Of a stretch of DNA of 64,000 bases, positions 31,453-42,526 are shown in pieces (the first letter of the stretch is position 1; every line of letters begins with the position of its first letter). Source of the DNA: Macrophomina tecta (Eukaryota; Ascomycota; Dothideomycetes; Botryosphaeriales; Botryosphaeriaceae); NCBI GenBank assembly GCA_024180945.1, contig JAKSGN010000043.1, forward strand, positions 620,001 through 684,000, in the 5' to 3' direction. A program made the translations under genes and the position numbers. Under the pieces are notes generated by a model that had not been told where the DNA came from, made no database searches, and worked only from the letters and a program-made list of their open reading frames with translations.

Positions 31453-33266
31453 TCAGTACAGAGTAGCACACTCCCAGCTGTCCGAGCTGGAGACATCACC
31501 ACTGCCCTTATACTTGGCCTGTTGAGGGTACGGGCAAATCGGGCGCTGAAGCGAGACTTCCACAGGGTTTGAATCATTCACAAACTTGGACGCAATGAGG
31601 CTGTCCGGCGCGGTGCCATTTTCGACCCAAGCCATGATTGCGAGAAGTGGGTCATGCTGCGCATCACTCGTTATCCCCTCCGGGGTGAATGTATACTCGC
31701 TAGCTTGACTGGGGCCGCCGATGTACCATGCTGCATTCATGGTGCTGGGCGTGCCAGTGCAGTGCCTTTAAATCGGGTTAGGATAGACGGGGATATTCGT
31801 CGGGGCTTCGATTACTTACTCAAGGCCGGGAACGAGGAAGAGCTTGTAGAAGTCATCGATAGCGATGCCTTGAGGAGCAACAGTACGGTCGACGTGATGG
31901 TGATAGTAGATGCTGGCGCCAGGAGCGACAGTGGCATCGGAGAATCCGTGCCAGTGAATGAGCTTGCCACCACGCTTGTAGAAGGGAGAGAGGTCGAAAT
32001 CATCCGCCGTGGCGTTTCCGGGGTTCGTCTGCTCAGCGTACAGGAGGAATTCGTAGTCCAGGTCCTGGTAGCTGAAGTTGCTGAGGCCCATTATGTTTTG
32101 CATGTACCACAGCTGCCCGCTGATGCTGCTCTCACTACCGTCCCCGAGTTGGGTCGCAAACATGGCCTCGCTTCCGTAGGCGACGTGCGGATAGACGAAT
32201 GTTTGGTTGACATCTACCCAGTCGTTGTAGATCTTGTACAGGGTGTCCATCTGCGGGCTGGTGAGACAGGCGGTTGTCTTGTTGCGCTTTCCACACGCCA
32301 GCGTCTGCGGGTCGAAGTTGCACCCCAGCGGGTCAGAAACGACCTTGTCGACGAGACCATCCTGAGGATCACATTGGCGGAGGACCTCTGCACCAATGAC
32401 GTCGAACATGGCCGTAGGGATAGTATGGGAGGAGTTTGCCGGGGCGTTATATGTTGTTTGCTGTTTCAAAGCATCAGCTTATGCGAACAAGTTGACGAAG
32501 CTCAAAGATAGCTACCTTTAGATTCCAGAGCTGCTGATGAGTAGTCCACCAAGCCGGTGCACCAGCAAGAACGCCATCGTAGTCCTCGGGGTATGTTTGC
32601 AGCTGCTTCAGAGCATGCCTTCCGCCGACAGAGCAACCGGTAAAGTAATTATAGCTCGAAGGAGAACCATACCATGCCTGAATGATATCTTTTGCCACAA
32701 CCGTGCAGCCGTGCACTGCCCGGTAACCCCAGTCAATGAGAGACTCCGGCGTCACCCATCCCGGCACACCATCCATTCCTGAATGTCCACTATCGGAAGA
32801 GACAGCGGCAAATCCATATTTTACGGAAGCGGCCTGATTCGCTGATCAGCAAAAATTATTACTGAAGAGACAGAAGCACTACCATGTCGCGCCAATTGAT
32901 CCCTCCACCGGGAGCAGCAGCTCTGTAGATCATTAGTATGGTTCTGTCCAAGGCCAATGAGCCGCGATCTTACATGAGGCGTCCGTTCCATTGTTCGGGC
33001 AGAAAGAGCCCAAAGCTGTAGTGGGACTCAGCCTCGGACGTGAGATTGACCTCGAATGCACAGAAGCTGGGCAGATCAGTAGGGACCTCTGATCCAGCAT
33101 CATCTGGCAGAACAAGACTCCCGTTTGCGGTGTGGGAGTAGCTGAAAGTGACATTGGCGACTGTTCCATTCGAGGTCAAAAAAGATTGAAGAGATGACGT
33201 GCTGCAACTCAGTGCAGATACACCACTTGTAACAGCAAGAGAGCCCATTGCCTTTTGGAATCTCAT
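31453..33266 (-). CDS. Tannase/feruloyl esterase family protein
   Basis: Five exons (32974-33266, 32883-32922, 32516-32833, 31820-32460, 31453-31765; introns 49-55 nt) encode 534 aa. A signal peptide is expected in residues 1-19. The 40-base second exon codes AAPGGGINWRD and is easy to miss. FTGCSVGGRHAL carries the nucleophile Ser, KLIHWHGFSDATVAPGAS the Asp, and PGLEHCTGT (restored across the last intron) the His, with paired Cys flanking the triad as usual in the family. It is secreted and hydrolyses feruloyl or galloyl esters in plant material; ferulate versus tannate preference cannot be decided here. Confidence 0.92.
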
Positions 33267-34529
33267 GATTGGCTCTCAAATCACGAGTGTGAGCGAAGGA
33301 TGTTTAACCAAGCTGGCAGACAGAGCGTTCCCATTTAAATGGCTAGAATTCATCCGCCACCGCCCCTTGACCTCATAAGAAGGGAGGGTTTTCCCCGAGC
33401 TACCGCTCTGCAAGAGGCAGGAATGAAGCGTTAAAAACCCACATACGGCGCACCATGTCGTATATGCTGGAACGTACGCGTAATGTAGATATGCATTATC
33501 GCCGCATGGTGGCACGAAGTAGACATAAACGGGTCAGGATGCCTCCATAAATTAATGAATAAGCTTGTTTGCGCCACGCCAGTTTCAGGGAAAATGCCAT
33601 GCCTGTCTCCATTCACGCGCACGCATGATGTTTATTCGCGTGCACAACCGGAGATAAGAAGTGTGTGCCACACACATGTCGGAATTCCGTTAGGTTGCAC
33701 TCAGATGTCCACATAGCTCGCACCGGCAAGAAAGGAGTTGGTTTCGGACATGCTCGGCTGTAACTTTTTTGCTTCGGCTTTAAGGTCATCATCCGTTCGC
33801 TTATACCGCATATGGTATTGTTTCACCGATCTGCTGTGAGTAAAGCCGTGAGACCGGGGACGCCTCCGGAGATCATCAAACCCAGCATTCGAATTAGTCT
33901 CCTGTTCCGACAGCACCGTGAGTGCTTGTGGACTGCATTCCGCAAAGCACCTTCACATTTGTAGGCTAACGAGGTCGAAGCAAGATTATAGAACCAAGCT
34001 CAAAGGTTCAACAACTGTCTGCTTTGCCATTGCGTCTTCTCTACTCGAGCGCCAGGTCTCCAGATAGAAGGCTGAATAAGTTCTATATAGTTCTTCCGAC
34101 CGATTAGATGGAAAGAATGTGACTAGAAAAATATTCAAAACGACTGCGGCAAAGAGAAAACAGGTTTTCGTGGAGGATAGTTAGTGGTAGGATATTTCAC
34201 ATCATTCATCTCTCAGCCAAACCAAGAATTTGGCTAATGATGTTAGGTTTTCATCCCGCAGACGGTTCGTCCTCGGCGCATTGCTCTCTGTTCCATGTAA
34301 TACCGGCCATCATTGAGCCTGGATCGTCTTAATGCTTATATATTTCTCTTGCATTATGATGAGCGAATTGTAACGAGCGGGCCTCTGCCTCTAAGGATCC
34401 GAACACCAAAGAGGGAGAAAACCTGTCGAGGGGGTTTTCCTTGAGTGGGTACAAGAAGAGGGTGAGAGCAAGTCGAACACGTGATGAGACTGAGCACTGC
34501 GTGCGAAGGCCGTGTTACTAACAATGTGC
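33267..34529. other. Intergenic region
   Basis: 1.26 kb between the tannase start and the LTR; no gene recognised. Confidence 0.4.
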
Positions 34530-34534
34530 TGAAT

Positions 34535-34804
34535 TGTTATGGAAGTTGACCACGAAGGTCAAAGCTATCTAAGGAGTGTGGTTTATATACAAGTAGGAAA
34601 GTGTATACAATCTAGTGGTGCTGTTGCGAGCCCAGCTCCAGAGGGCTCGAGGTGAGCCGTTGTGAGCCCGGCTCGTAAGGGCTCGGTGGGTCCGTCCTTG
34701 GGTACTCACGTGCTGAGCCACGTGATCCCCTCTTTTCTTTGGAGTTCCCCGCAGAACGTCCTTTCCTTCCTTATTCCCTATACTGTGGAGGCTGCGCCGT
34801 AACA
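34535..34804. mobile_element. Probable solo LTR
   Basis: A 270-bp segment starting TGTTA and ending TAACA, perfect 5-bp inverted ends of LTR type. It is flanked by TGAAT (34530-34534) and CGAAT (34805-34809), a 5-bp duplication differing by one T/C transition. A TATA-like tttatatac is found near 34580. No second LTR or retrotransposon coding sequence is near, so a solo LTR left by recombination is the best reading. Confidence 0.6.
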
Positions 34805-34868
34805 CGAATCCAACCCTAATAGATGAGAGAGCGTCCCCAACGGAGCTCCCACGCACCCTCACAGAAAA

Positions 34869-36428
34869 CTATGCACTACTAAACGAAGAGACCGCGACGG
34901 AGCCGCCAAGTTTCTTGGTGGCATAGTTGAAGATGCCGAACCGATACCCCATGAAATACGCCCAGTTCGTCCACATCGCATACGGCCGCCCCAGCTGCTC
35001 GAACTCGTCCCCATCAAAGCTGTAGGAGAAGTTCGCCGCCTTCGTCCCGCTCGCGCGCGCATCCAGCGCCGCCCGCAACCACACCTTCTTTGCCCCGCCG
35101 GGCACCGGCGCCGTGGCCACTGTGGTCCCCTTGCTCGTTGTCGCCCACGTCGACTCGTCCTGCGTCATGTCGTGCACGACCTGGATGGTGTACGTGTCGC
35201 CGTCGCGGTGGACGCCGATCGAGGCGCTGCGGTCCCGGAAAGCAGCCAGACCGGCACGGTCGCCGTCAGCGAGGTTCGAGAAGTCGATGGCCACGGTCCC
35301 GACGGGGAACTCGCCGTGGATGCGGTGCGTCAGGGTGTTGCGCGCGGCGTACAGATCGTCCGTGACCGTGGCAGCTGAGAGGGTCAGGCCATTGTTGACG
35401 GCGTACTTGGAGGGGTCCGGATTATGGTTCCACTCCCACGCGGGGTCCAGGGAGGTGCCTCGGAACGTGTCAGTGCCCGTCCAGCTCGGGAGCGGGTGCG
35501 CAGGCAGCGGGAGTGGGTATGAAACGCCCCACCCGCCGTTGGACCCGTCGACAAAGACGGGGAAATCATCGCTGCCCCAGGTGACGGGGCCGAGGACGGG
35601 CATGCGGCCGGCTGGGTAGGCCCACGTGAAGGACATATAGTACCAGTCATCGTCGGCTGCCTTGACGAGACTGCCCTGGTGGGGAGCACCGCCGCCGGAG
35701 ACGGGGGACTGGATGTTCTGGACGAGTATCTTGCTGGTGTATGGGCCCCATGGGCTCGATGACTTCCAGATGTAGGTGTTGTCGCCAGGGTGATCGTTGA
35801 GGATGTAGTAGTTGCCGTTGCGCTTGTACATGCGGTTCCCCTCGATGCCGTCCTGTCCCACGTCCGAAGCACTGAAGACTCCCTGGCTCTTCACTTCACT
35901 CAGTCCGTCGGCAGCAAGCTGAGCGACCTTGACGTCCGTAGCTCCATAGACGACATACATCGTGTCGTCGTCGTCCACTAAGAGGCCGCAGTCGTAGTAG
36001 CAGGTGCCACCAGGTAGCTGGGCAGACCTGGTCCAGGGACCCGTTGGGGACTTGCTGGTGTAGATATACGTGTACCAGAAGTCGACGCATCCAATCCAGT
36101 ACCATAGGCCATTGCTTTCACGGTACCGCATCGTGGACGCCCAAGTGCCACCCCTGTAGGCCTGGCCGCCGGTCAGGTTGTACCGCTCTCCAAAATCCAG
36201 GCTCGGCACAGAATGGCCGATGAGCTCCCAATTGGCAAGATCGTACGATCGTAGGATAGGTGCGCCAGGACTATAGTGCATATTCGATGCGGAGAAGTAG
36301 AAGAGACCATCCGGTCCAACCGAGACGTCATTGTCAGCGAAATCCTCGTACACGACCGGATTGGAGAAAGTCGCGTCTGCCGCCCAGGATATGGGCAGAA
36401 TACCCGCGAGAACGATGGCAGGCTTCAT
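34869..36428 (-). CDS. Secreted GH43 family glycoside hydrolase
   Basis: A single exon, 519 aa from the Met at 36428; this start leaves a clean signal peptide (MKPAIVLAGILPISWA), whereas an upstream in-frame Met at 36476 would bury it. YEDFADNDV holds the catalytic base Asp near the mature N-terminus, VDDDDTMYVVYG the pKa-modulating Asp and GIEGNRMYK the acid Glu, in the order of a five-bladed GH43 propeller. A C-terminal beta-sandwich of about 190 residues follows, with WTGTDTF at its start. Likely beta-xylosidase or alpha-arabinofuranosidase action on hemicellulose. The absence of introns is unusual for this window. Confidence 0.9.
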   Translation of the reverse strand: MKPAIVLAGILPISWAADATFSNPVVYEDFADNDVSVGPDGLFYFSASNMHYSPGAPILRSYDLANWELIGHSVPSLDFGERYNLTGGQAYRGGTWASTMRYRESNGLWYWIGCVDFWYTYIYTSKSPTGPWTRSAQLPGGTCYYDCGLLVDDDDTMYVVYGATDVKVAQLAADGLSEVKSQGVFSASDVGQDGIEGNRMYKRNGNYYILNDHPGDNTYIWKSSSPWGPYTSKILVQNIQSPVSGGGAPHQGSLVKAADDDWYYMSFTWAYPAGRMPVLGPVTWGSDDFPVFVDGSNGGWGVSYPLPLPAHPLPSWTGTDTFRGTSLDPAWEWNHNPDPSKYAVNNGLTLSAATVTDDLYAARNTLTHRIHGEFPVGTVAIDFSNLADGDRAGLAAFRDRSASIGVHRDGDTYTIQVVHDMTQDESTWATTSKGTTVATAPVPGGAKKVWLRAALDARASGTKAANFSYSFDGDEFEQLGRPYAMWTNWAYFMGYRFGIFNYATKKLGGSVAVSSFSSA

Positions 36429-38101
36429 GATGAAGAGGTCCTGAGCGAGTGAATGATCCAGGTTGTGGAAGGCCACAATCGACGGAAGGTTGCAATTATA
36501 TCAAGCCTGGGTGAAATCAACATCGTGCAAGCAGGAATATCGGCCCTTGAGCCGCTGGCCGGGCGGGCCGGTGGCGCCAGTGCTCTCTGACCTTCCCGAA
36601 GAGATTTAATGGCATGCAGGCAAATCCTAAGGAACAGAGGTTGCGTCGTGGATAATGACCCCGTAAGTCAAAGTCGAGGCTCATTGCCCCGACTTTTATA
36701 AATCCACCGTGTCCCGAACAGCGGTATTGCGGCCCGCTTTTTTCATGCTCGACACCTAAGCGACTAAACGCCAAGTAAAACGGGCACTCCAGCCAGGAGC
36801 AATTTGCAGGCAACGGCAGGGGTTTGAAACGCCCATTGACCTGCAGAGGCATTTTTCGAACGGCGGAGGTCCTCCCTCCGGCCAACAAGCAAGATGGAGA
36901 TGCCTGCCCCTGGTATTTGACGCCGACGCCGATTCGTTCACTATTGCGAAAGAGCAGGAGCAGACCTGGACTCAGAAATAAAAAGCATACAGACATGTGA
37001 CAAGACTCCAGCCTGCTGGACGGCTGGAGAGCTATATCTCTGCTGCTGGTCGAGCCCTGCCGCGTGCGCCGTCATCAAGATTGACAGAAGATTTACTTCC
37101 AGGACCAAGAAGAGGCAAAGATCATGGACATTTCGCTTAGGAAAGTGCACGACTTGATGCCCCCGTTCAGCGTTTTCCACATACGTGTACGGTCGTAGAA
37201 CAAAGCGCGGAGCCAGTCTGATCCAGCCACGACTGGCACTCAATTTCACGGCAGACAGGTCCATTTCCTCAGCATGTCGACACGTTCAAACATATGGCCG
37301 TACTGCGCATCTGGCACGGCCAGGCATCTTACACGGGGGATTAATTTACTGTTGAGCGTTGGCAGTTTTGCCAGCATGGGATACGTGAGTGGTATGGATG
37401 AAGAAATTCAGTCGACGCGGGGTAAAACTGCGGGGTGCGGAGAGCGGCTCCTTTGGTCCCTCGGCCCCTCGGCCCCACATGGATCTAGTTGCTCTCGTCG
37501 CCGTCCGTTTTGAGACCCTTCTTCGCAAGCGCTGATCGCAACGTCATGCTTCCATTGATCGCACGCCGTTCTCGAAGGCTTGATTAACCGTAAGCTACAG
37601 ACCAATGAAATACAAGCAGCGGTTGACGAGGCTCTCAGGTCAAGTACCGCGTCCAATACTCCAAAGTCAGGCCTACGCTTTCTCAAACAAGCTTACTAGG
37701 TCGCTCTAATCTTGAGTGCCAGTGACTGAGACGGTCCGGGCCGCCGACAACGTGTTCGGTTGAGCCATATGCGTTATTTCGCGAAGCGGAGACAGGCTCT
37801 ACACGATTGTCGCCGCCCTCAAGGTCTGTGCCTTGACCGGGCGCCCACTTCTCCGCCCCGAGTCAAGCTTTCGCCGCATCTCAAATAGGTAAAAATGGCT
37901 CTTTCTGCCTCAAAGAGCCGCATAAGGCAACCAATACGCCGCGGCTAAATGAACCGAACCTCGACTTGATCGGGAAGTTATAAGCAACGACACAAAGCTT
38001 TGGCCAGGAAGCAGAGCTAATAAATGGAGCTCCATTCGCATTTAGTTGCGCAAGGTTCCATGAGCAAGACTACAAGGTACCAGTTCTGCAAAGAGCGAAG
38101 G
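36429..38101. other. Divergent intergenic region, GH43 and feruloyl esterase
   Basis: 1.67 kb between two start codons of secreted plant-polysaccharide enzymes, with no gene recognised. It contains GCGGGGT (37417-37423) and TGCGGGGT (37429-37436), which fit the CreA consensus and would suit carbon-catabolite control. Confidence 0.4.
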
Positions 38102-38947
38102 ATGATCGGCAATTCGTTCACTTCCGCAGCGGCGGCCGTCCTTGGCATGGCCGCGCTCATCACCAGCACAAGAGCCGACTCTGCTGGGTGCGGCAAGCCA
38201 CCTTCGCTCTACACAGGGACACATAGCCTGACAGTCAACGGCACTGAGCGTACCTACATCTTGCAACTGCCCGATGGCTACGACGCAAACACTCCCCACA
38301 AGCTCTACTTTGGCTTCCATTGGCTGCACGGCACCCAGGAGGCCGTCTACGCCAACTCCTGGTACGGGCTGCAGCCTCTTGCCAATGGCACAGCCACTAT
38401 CTTTGTAGCGCCGCAGGGCATCGACAATGGCTGGGCCAATCCCAACGGCACCGACGTGTCCCTCTTCGACGCAATCCTGGCAACTCTTTCAGAAACCCTC
38501 TGCATTGACGACCGCCATGTCTACTCTATCGGATTCAGCTACGGCGCCGCCTTCACCCACGCCCTCGCTTGCGCCCGGCCGAACGTACTTCGCGCCGCAG
38601 CCGTCCTGTCGGCAGCGGAGCTCAGCGGTTGCGACGGCGGTACCGAGCCCGTTGCTTTCTTGGGACAACACGGCGTGAACGACACCGTCCTTCCGATCGA
38701 ACTTGGCCGCGAGGTTCGGGACAGATGGGTCAGGAACAATGGCTGCGAGCTGCCCAGCGAGGAACCCCCGGCGCCAGAGCCGCTCAGTCTCCAATGGAAT
38801 GAGACTGTCTATGCGGCATGTCTGCCTGACAAGCCTGTTTGGTGGATTGCGCACGGCGGTGGGCACTGGGCGCTTCCGGATGGCGGCGCGGGAGGGCTGT
38901 CATTTGCACCGGCTCGGTTCTGGGAATTTTTTTCGCAATTCCAATGA
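38102..38947 (+). CDS. Secreted feruloyl esterase (CE1/type C-like)
   Basis: A single exon, 281 aa from the Met at 38102; this Met gives MIGNSFTSAAAAVLGMAALI as signal peptide, preferred over an upstream in-frame Met at 38024. GCGKPPSLYTGTHSLTVNG is the typical mature start of the fungal type C/LpqC-like group. SIGFSYGAAFT carries the nucleophile Ser and HGGGHWALPD the His. Eight or so Cys suggest disulphides. It releases ferulic or related acids from arabinoxylan or pectin. It is divergent from the GH43 gene, with which it could cooperate on arabinoxylan. Confidence 0.9.
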   Translation: MIGNSFTSAAAAVLGMAALITSTRADSAGCGKPPSLYTGTHSLTVNGTERTYILQLPDGYDANTPHKLYFGFHWLHGTQEAVYANSWYGLQPLANGTATIFVAPQGIDNGWANPNGTDVSLFDAILATLSETLCIDDRHVYSIGFSYGAAFTHALACARPNVLRAAAVLSAAELSGCDGGTEPVAFLGQHGVNDTVLPIELGREVRDRWVRNNGCELPSEEPPAPEPLSLQWNETVYAACLPDKPVWWIAHGGGHWALPDGGAGGLSFAPARFWEFFSQFQ

Positions 38948-39179
38948 AGAGTCTCCCCGGCTTGACGAGAAGCCAAGAATTTTTAACATGCTTCTATTGC
39001 TCTCTGAGCGTTCCTTGTAAGCCTTGCTCAATGCAATGATATCATTACGGCCATATGTCATTTGGCAAATTAGTCAATTCTGTGTGATCTCTTAATAAAT
39101 GCTGATTGAACGATACCCAGATTGACAGGAACTCCATCCGCCCTGGAAAATGTTATAAAAGATACGTACACAACAACGC

Positions 39180-40952
39180 TCAATTGACATCGTCATCCAC
39201 CGTCGAGATTCTGCCTTCAAGTTTTGGAGCAAGTACACCGAAAAGCTGCCTTTCCCCACTACTTAAACCATTACACCATTCGCCTTCTTCGCGTTCAGGT
39301 AGCAAGAGGCAGCTACGAAAAGCCTCCAAGACAATCTCGTAGATTCGGAGGCCCTCCTCTGGTCCCACTACCAGCTTTACGTCATCTCCAACAAGCGATA
39401 CATAACCATCCTTTCCCCTCGCCATGTAGTCCCTAGTTGCCAAGAGATATCTTCTGTCCGAAGCTACGGGCTGTCCCGCTACACTTACGGAAATGACGCG
39501 TTGGAAGGGAGGCAATGCCGGGTCGAAAACGAATGAAATGCCAGACACCTGCGGGAAACGGCCTTCCAGCGCCGGATACAAGCTGACCGAGTTCTCCAGG
39601 GCCTGGACAATGGCTTGTCCCCTAACACTCACCACAACTGTGGGGTCTTCAAACGGAAGGCTGCCAGAGTAAGCTGGTTAATAATAATAAAGGGCATTTT
39701 GAAGGGAAAGCGCAGGGATGCTTACCAGTTCCGGATATCCCTTAGAGTAAGCAGGCCAGCTGGATAGATCTGATCGCCACGCAGCGTCCCCGAGCTGATG
39801 ATGCAGCAATCCGCACCGTAGGCCTCACGCATGGCATCGGTGACGAAGTTGCCCATGTTGCTCTCTCGCCGCCGCACGCTCGTGAAGCGCGCATCCAGCT
39901 CCACCGCCGTCTTACCCACTGGCCGTTCGAGCTGAGACCGCAGCATCAAGGAAACGCCGTCCACCCACTTTCGGGTCTGCGGGTCCTCGGGAACCGCCGT
40001 CGTGATGTCTTCTCGGACCACCTTGATGGCCCACTTCCCCGCAAGGTGGGACCGTCTCTTCTTCTTCTTCTTTCGGACCTCGATGTAGCTCAGCTGCTTG
40101 AAGTCGGTGCCGCTCCGGACGATGCGGACGCCGTTGACCAGGGTGTCGCTGTAGAAGTGGTCGTGCCCCGCCAGGATTAGATCGATCAGGCCGGCAGATT
40201 CCTGGGCCAACTTGACGTCGTTGGGCTCGCGCTGGTGCGTGATCGCGACGACGAATTCGGCACCCTGACGCCGGAGCGCGGGGACGAGCTCCGCCGCGGT
40301 TGCCGACGCGGATTTGTAGATGAGGTTCGGTGGCAGCACGTTGACCGTGGCCAACCACTCCTCTTCCACAAGCCCGATGAGGCCGACTCTGGTTCCATTG
40401 CAGTCGACCAGAGCCGTCTTCTTACAGTTGCCGAGGGAAATGTCTTCACCCAGGGCCGGGTCGAGCACATTGGCGCAAAGCCATGGAAAAGTGCTCCTCT
40501 GGGATAGATCCTGGAAATGTGGTACGCCGAAGTCGAGCTCGTGGTTCTGGGATGCATCAGAGGGGAGCCCTCGGGAAAACGCGGTGAGCAAAGGTAGCAT
40601 ACCCCCAAACACGCGCAGTCGACGCCAATGTTATTCAGAGCTTCGATCATGTGCTCTCCTAATTGAATTAGCTGCGGGCTGGTGGAGATGAAGTGGTTCG
40701 ATGCTCACCCTTTGTGAATATACTCTCCAGGCTGGGGTTCAGGGCGTCCCCCGAGAACAAAGTCAGGATGGGTGAGCCCCGGTCCTTGGCTTTGCACTTC
40801 TTAACGACGGATTGAAACCTCGAGATACCACCAACCGGCTCTCTGGAGTCTGGGTTGATGTTGTACACATCGTTGAAATGAATGATTCGCAGGTCCGGAC
40901 GCAATTGTGAAGCCCGGAGGGCTCTCTCATGTGATCTCAATCTTCCAGGCAT
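39180..40952 (-). CDS. 5'-nucleotidase-like metallophosphatase
   Basis: Four exons (40709-40952, 40603-40658, 39726-40546, 39180-39660; introns 50, 56 and 65 nt) encode 533 aa. Metal ligands appear in order: IIHFNDVYN, LFSGDA, then NHELDFG (created by the second junction), AITHQREPND and LAGHDHFYSD. The C-terminal domain begins after VRRRESNMGNFVTDAM and contains LPFEDPTVVV, again at a junction. It has the two-domain layout of UshA/5'-nucleotidase, but no signal peptide, so it is probably intracellular. A KKKKKRR stretch around the linker is an oddity. The role is nucleotide or cyclic nucleotide hydrolysis, inferred from the family. Confidence 0.9.
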
Positions 40953-42526
40953 TGCGATGAATGTATGATAACTGTCTGTTGAGAGGACATGGCGGTGCAG
41001 AAGTGACTTGATTTATAGTTCTGCTGGTGCCTCAGCGGGCACCACATTTCTGTACTCACTGGCCTGCAGGCTAATACAGTAGACGGTGGACGCTCCCGGC
41101 ACCAGCACACTCCCACGTAAACCTCATTGTATCACAAAACGCCGATAAGCACGAATTCGAAGCGTAGCTGAATCCTTCCGGGTTTGGAAATGGGAATGGA
41201 GTACGTCGTCGGAAAAAATATGCGAAGTGAGCCGCGGGGCAAATCCTCCGACGTCGCGTGTCATTGCAGATGGCCAGAACACAACACGGCGGGGTTGATG
41301 ATGTACGGGACAACGGCAGTGTAGGCTCGTTAGGGCGCTGAGTGCCAACGCGCTCGAAGCACGCTCGGTGCACCAACAGGCGTCTGAGGGGAGAGATGCC
41401 GGGATCGAGTGAGCGAAACCGACATGTCCGCAACATCAGCCGTGCGCAGTGGGGAAATACGGCCAGCACGCCTCAAAACTTGGAACAAAAAGGAAAGAGA
41501 AAGTGTGAAGGATCGCGCCATGTTCTGGCCAAGACCATAAGCTTATGCTCGGAGCGCCCGATCTCCTGTGGCAAAATTCTTCACGGATTGCCGCTGACCG
41601 CGAGCTCGCTGAGAAGTGAAGATGAGGCGCTCTGATTGGAAAGGGACGACCTGCTTGTGGCACGGATGGCTTCCACGGTCGGGCCGTCCCGAAATGGTGT
41701 GCCGACCGGCTATACGAGAGAATCTAGACTTTGGAGAAGAGATCAACCCTAGTAGTGGCAAAAAAGAAATATGGAAGTGGATGCGACGGCAAATAAGCAC
41801 CGGAAGGATTGTCGCGGTCACACCGCATGTCGGATTCAGCCTCTGGAGTAGGTGTGTGTAGTACGGGCGCTGACCTGCATCCAAGGCTGCCCTGCATTAG
41901 AGGTCCTCGTTTCAGCCCCCAAGTGATCGCCCCGCTCCTCCGCAATCCTTTCGCGAGGAGATTCCCGGTCCATTGCCGGCAACACGCATCTGCGGAAAAA
42001 GATAAGGACGCGGGCGAGCCGACGGCCAACGGCATCAGCGAGCACGCACCAGGCGCCCAACCCCATCCAACATGCAGCCCCGCCAAACAAACGCAGTGCG
42101 GGGATAGTTCCTGTGGCGTGGCTTATCCACCGCCACATTGGACAATCCTTCCGGTTTCCGTTATCGGCTAAGCAGGCGTTCAGGAACCAGTGCTTGCCCT
42201 GCACTCAAGCGTGTACAAGCTTTCCTGGCAGGCCCTGATCCTAGGCAAAGCTTGAGGCCAATCGGAGACTACGAGCGCCGTTATTACCTGTCCGCGCTCC
42301 GGTCCCTGCTAGATGCACCACAGCAGGGTGAAGCACCAATTGCACCGTACTCGCGGCGCTTCTTACTGCATGGTTCTCGAGGGTACAATGGCTTAAAATT
42401 TCAATTGAAGGGAGACCACGGAAAAGATTGCCAGAAACTTCATATGCATAACATGATGTCTGAATAAAGCCCATCTCCATGTAATTCCTCAGGAAAACGC
42501 AAAACGCAAAACGAAACCTTAGGAAA
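40953..42526. other. Intergenic region
   Basis: 1.57 kb with several short open frames on both strands, none with recognisable motifs. No repeats or RNA gene noticed. Confidence 0.35.

Noticed and set aside
34569..34862. Minus-strand open frame of about 97 codons
   Set aside because: It falls inside the proposed LTR and has no protein features.
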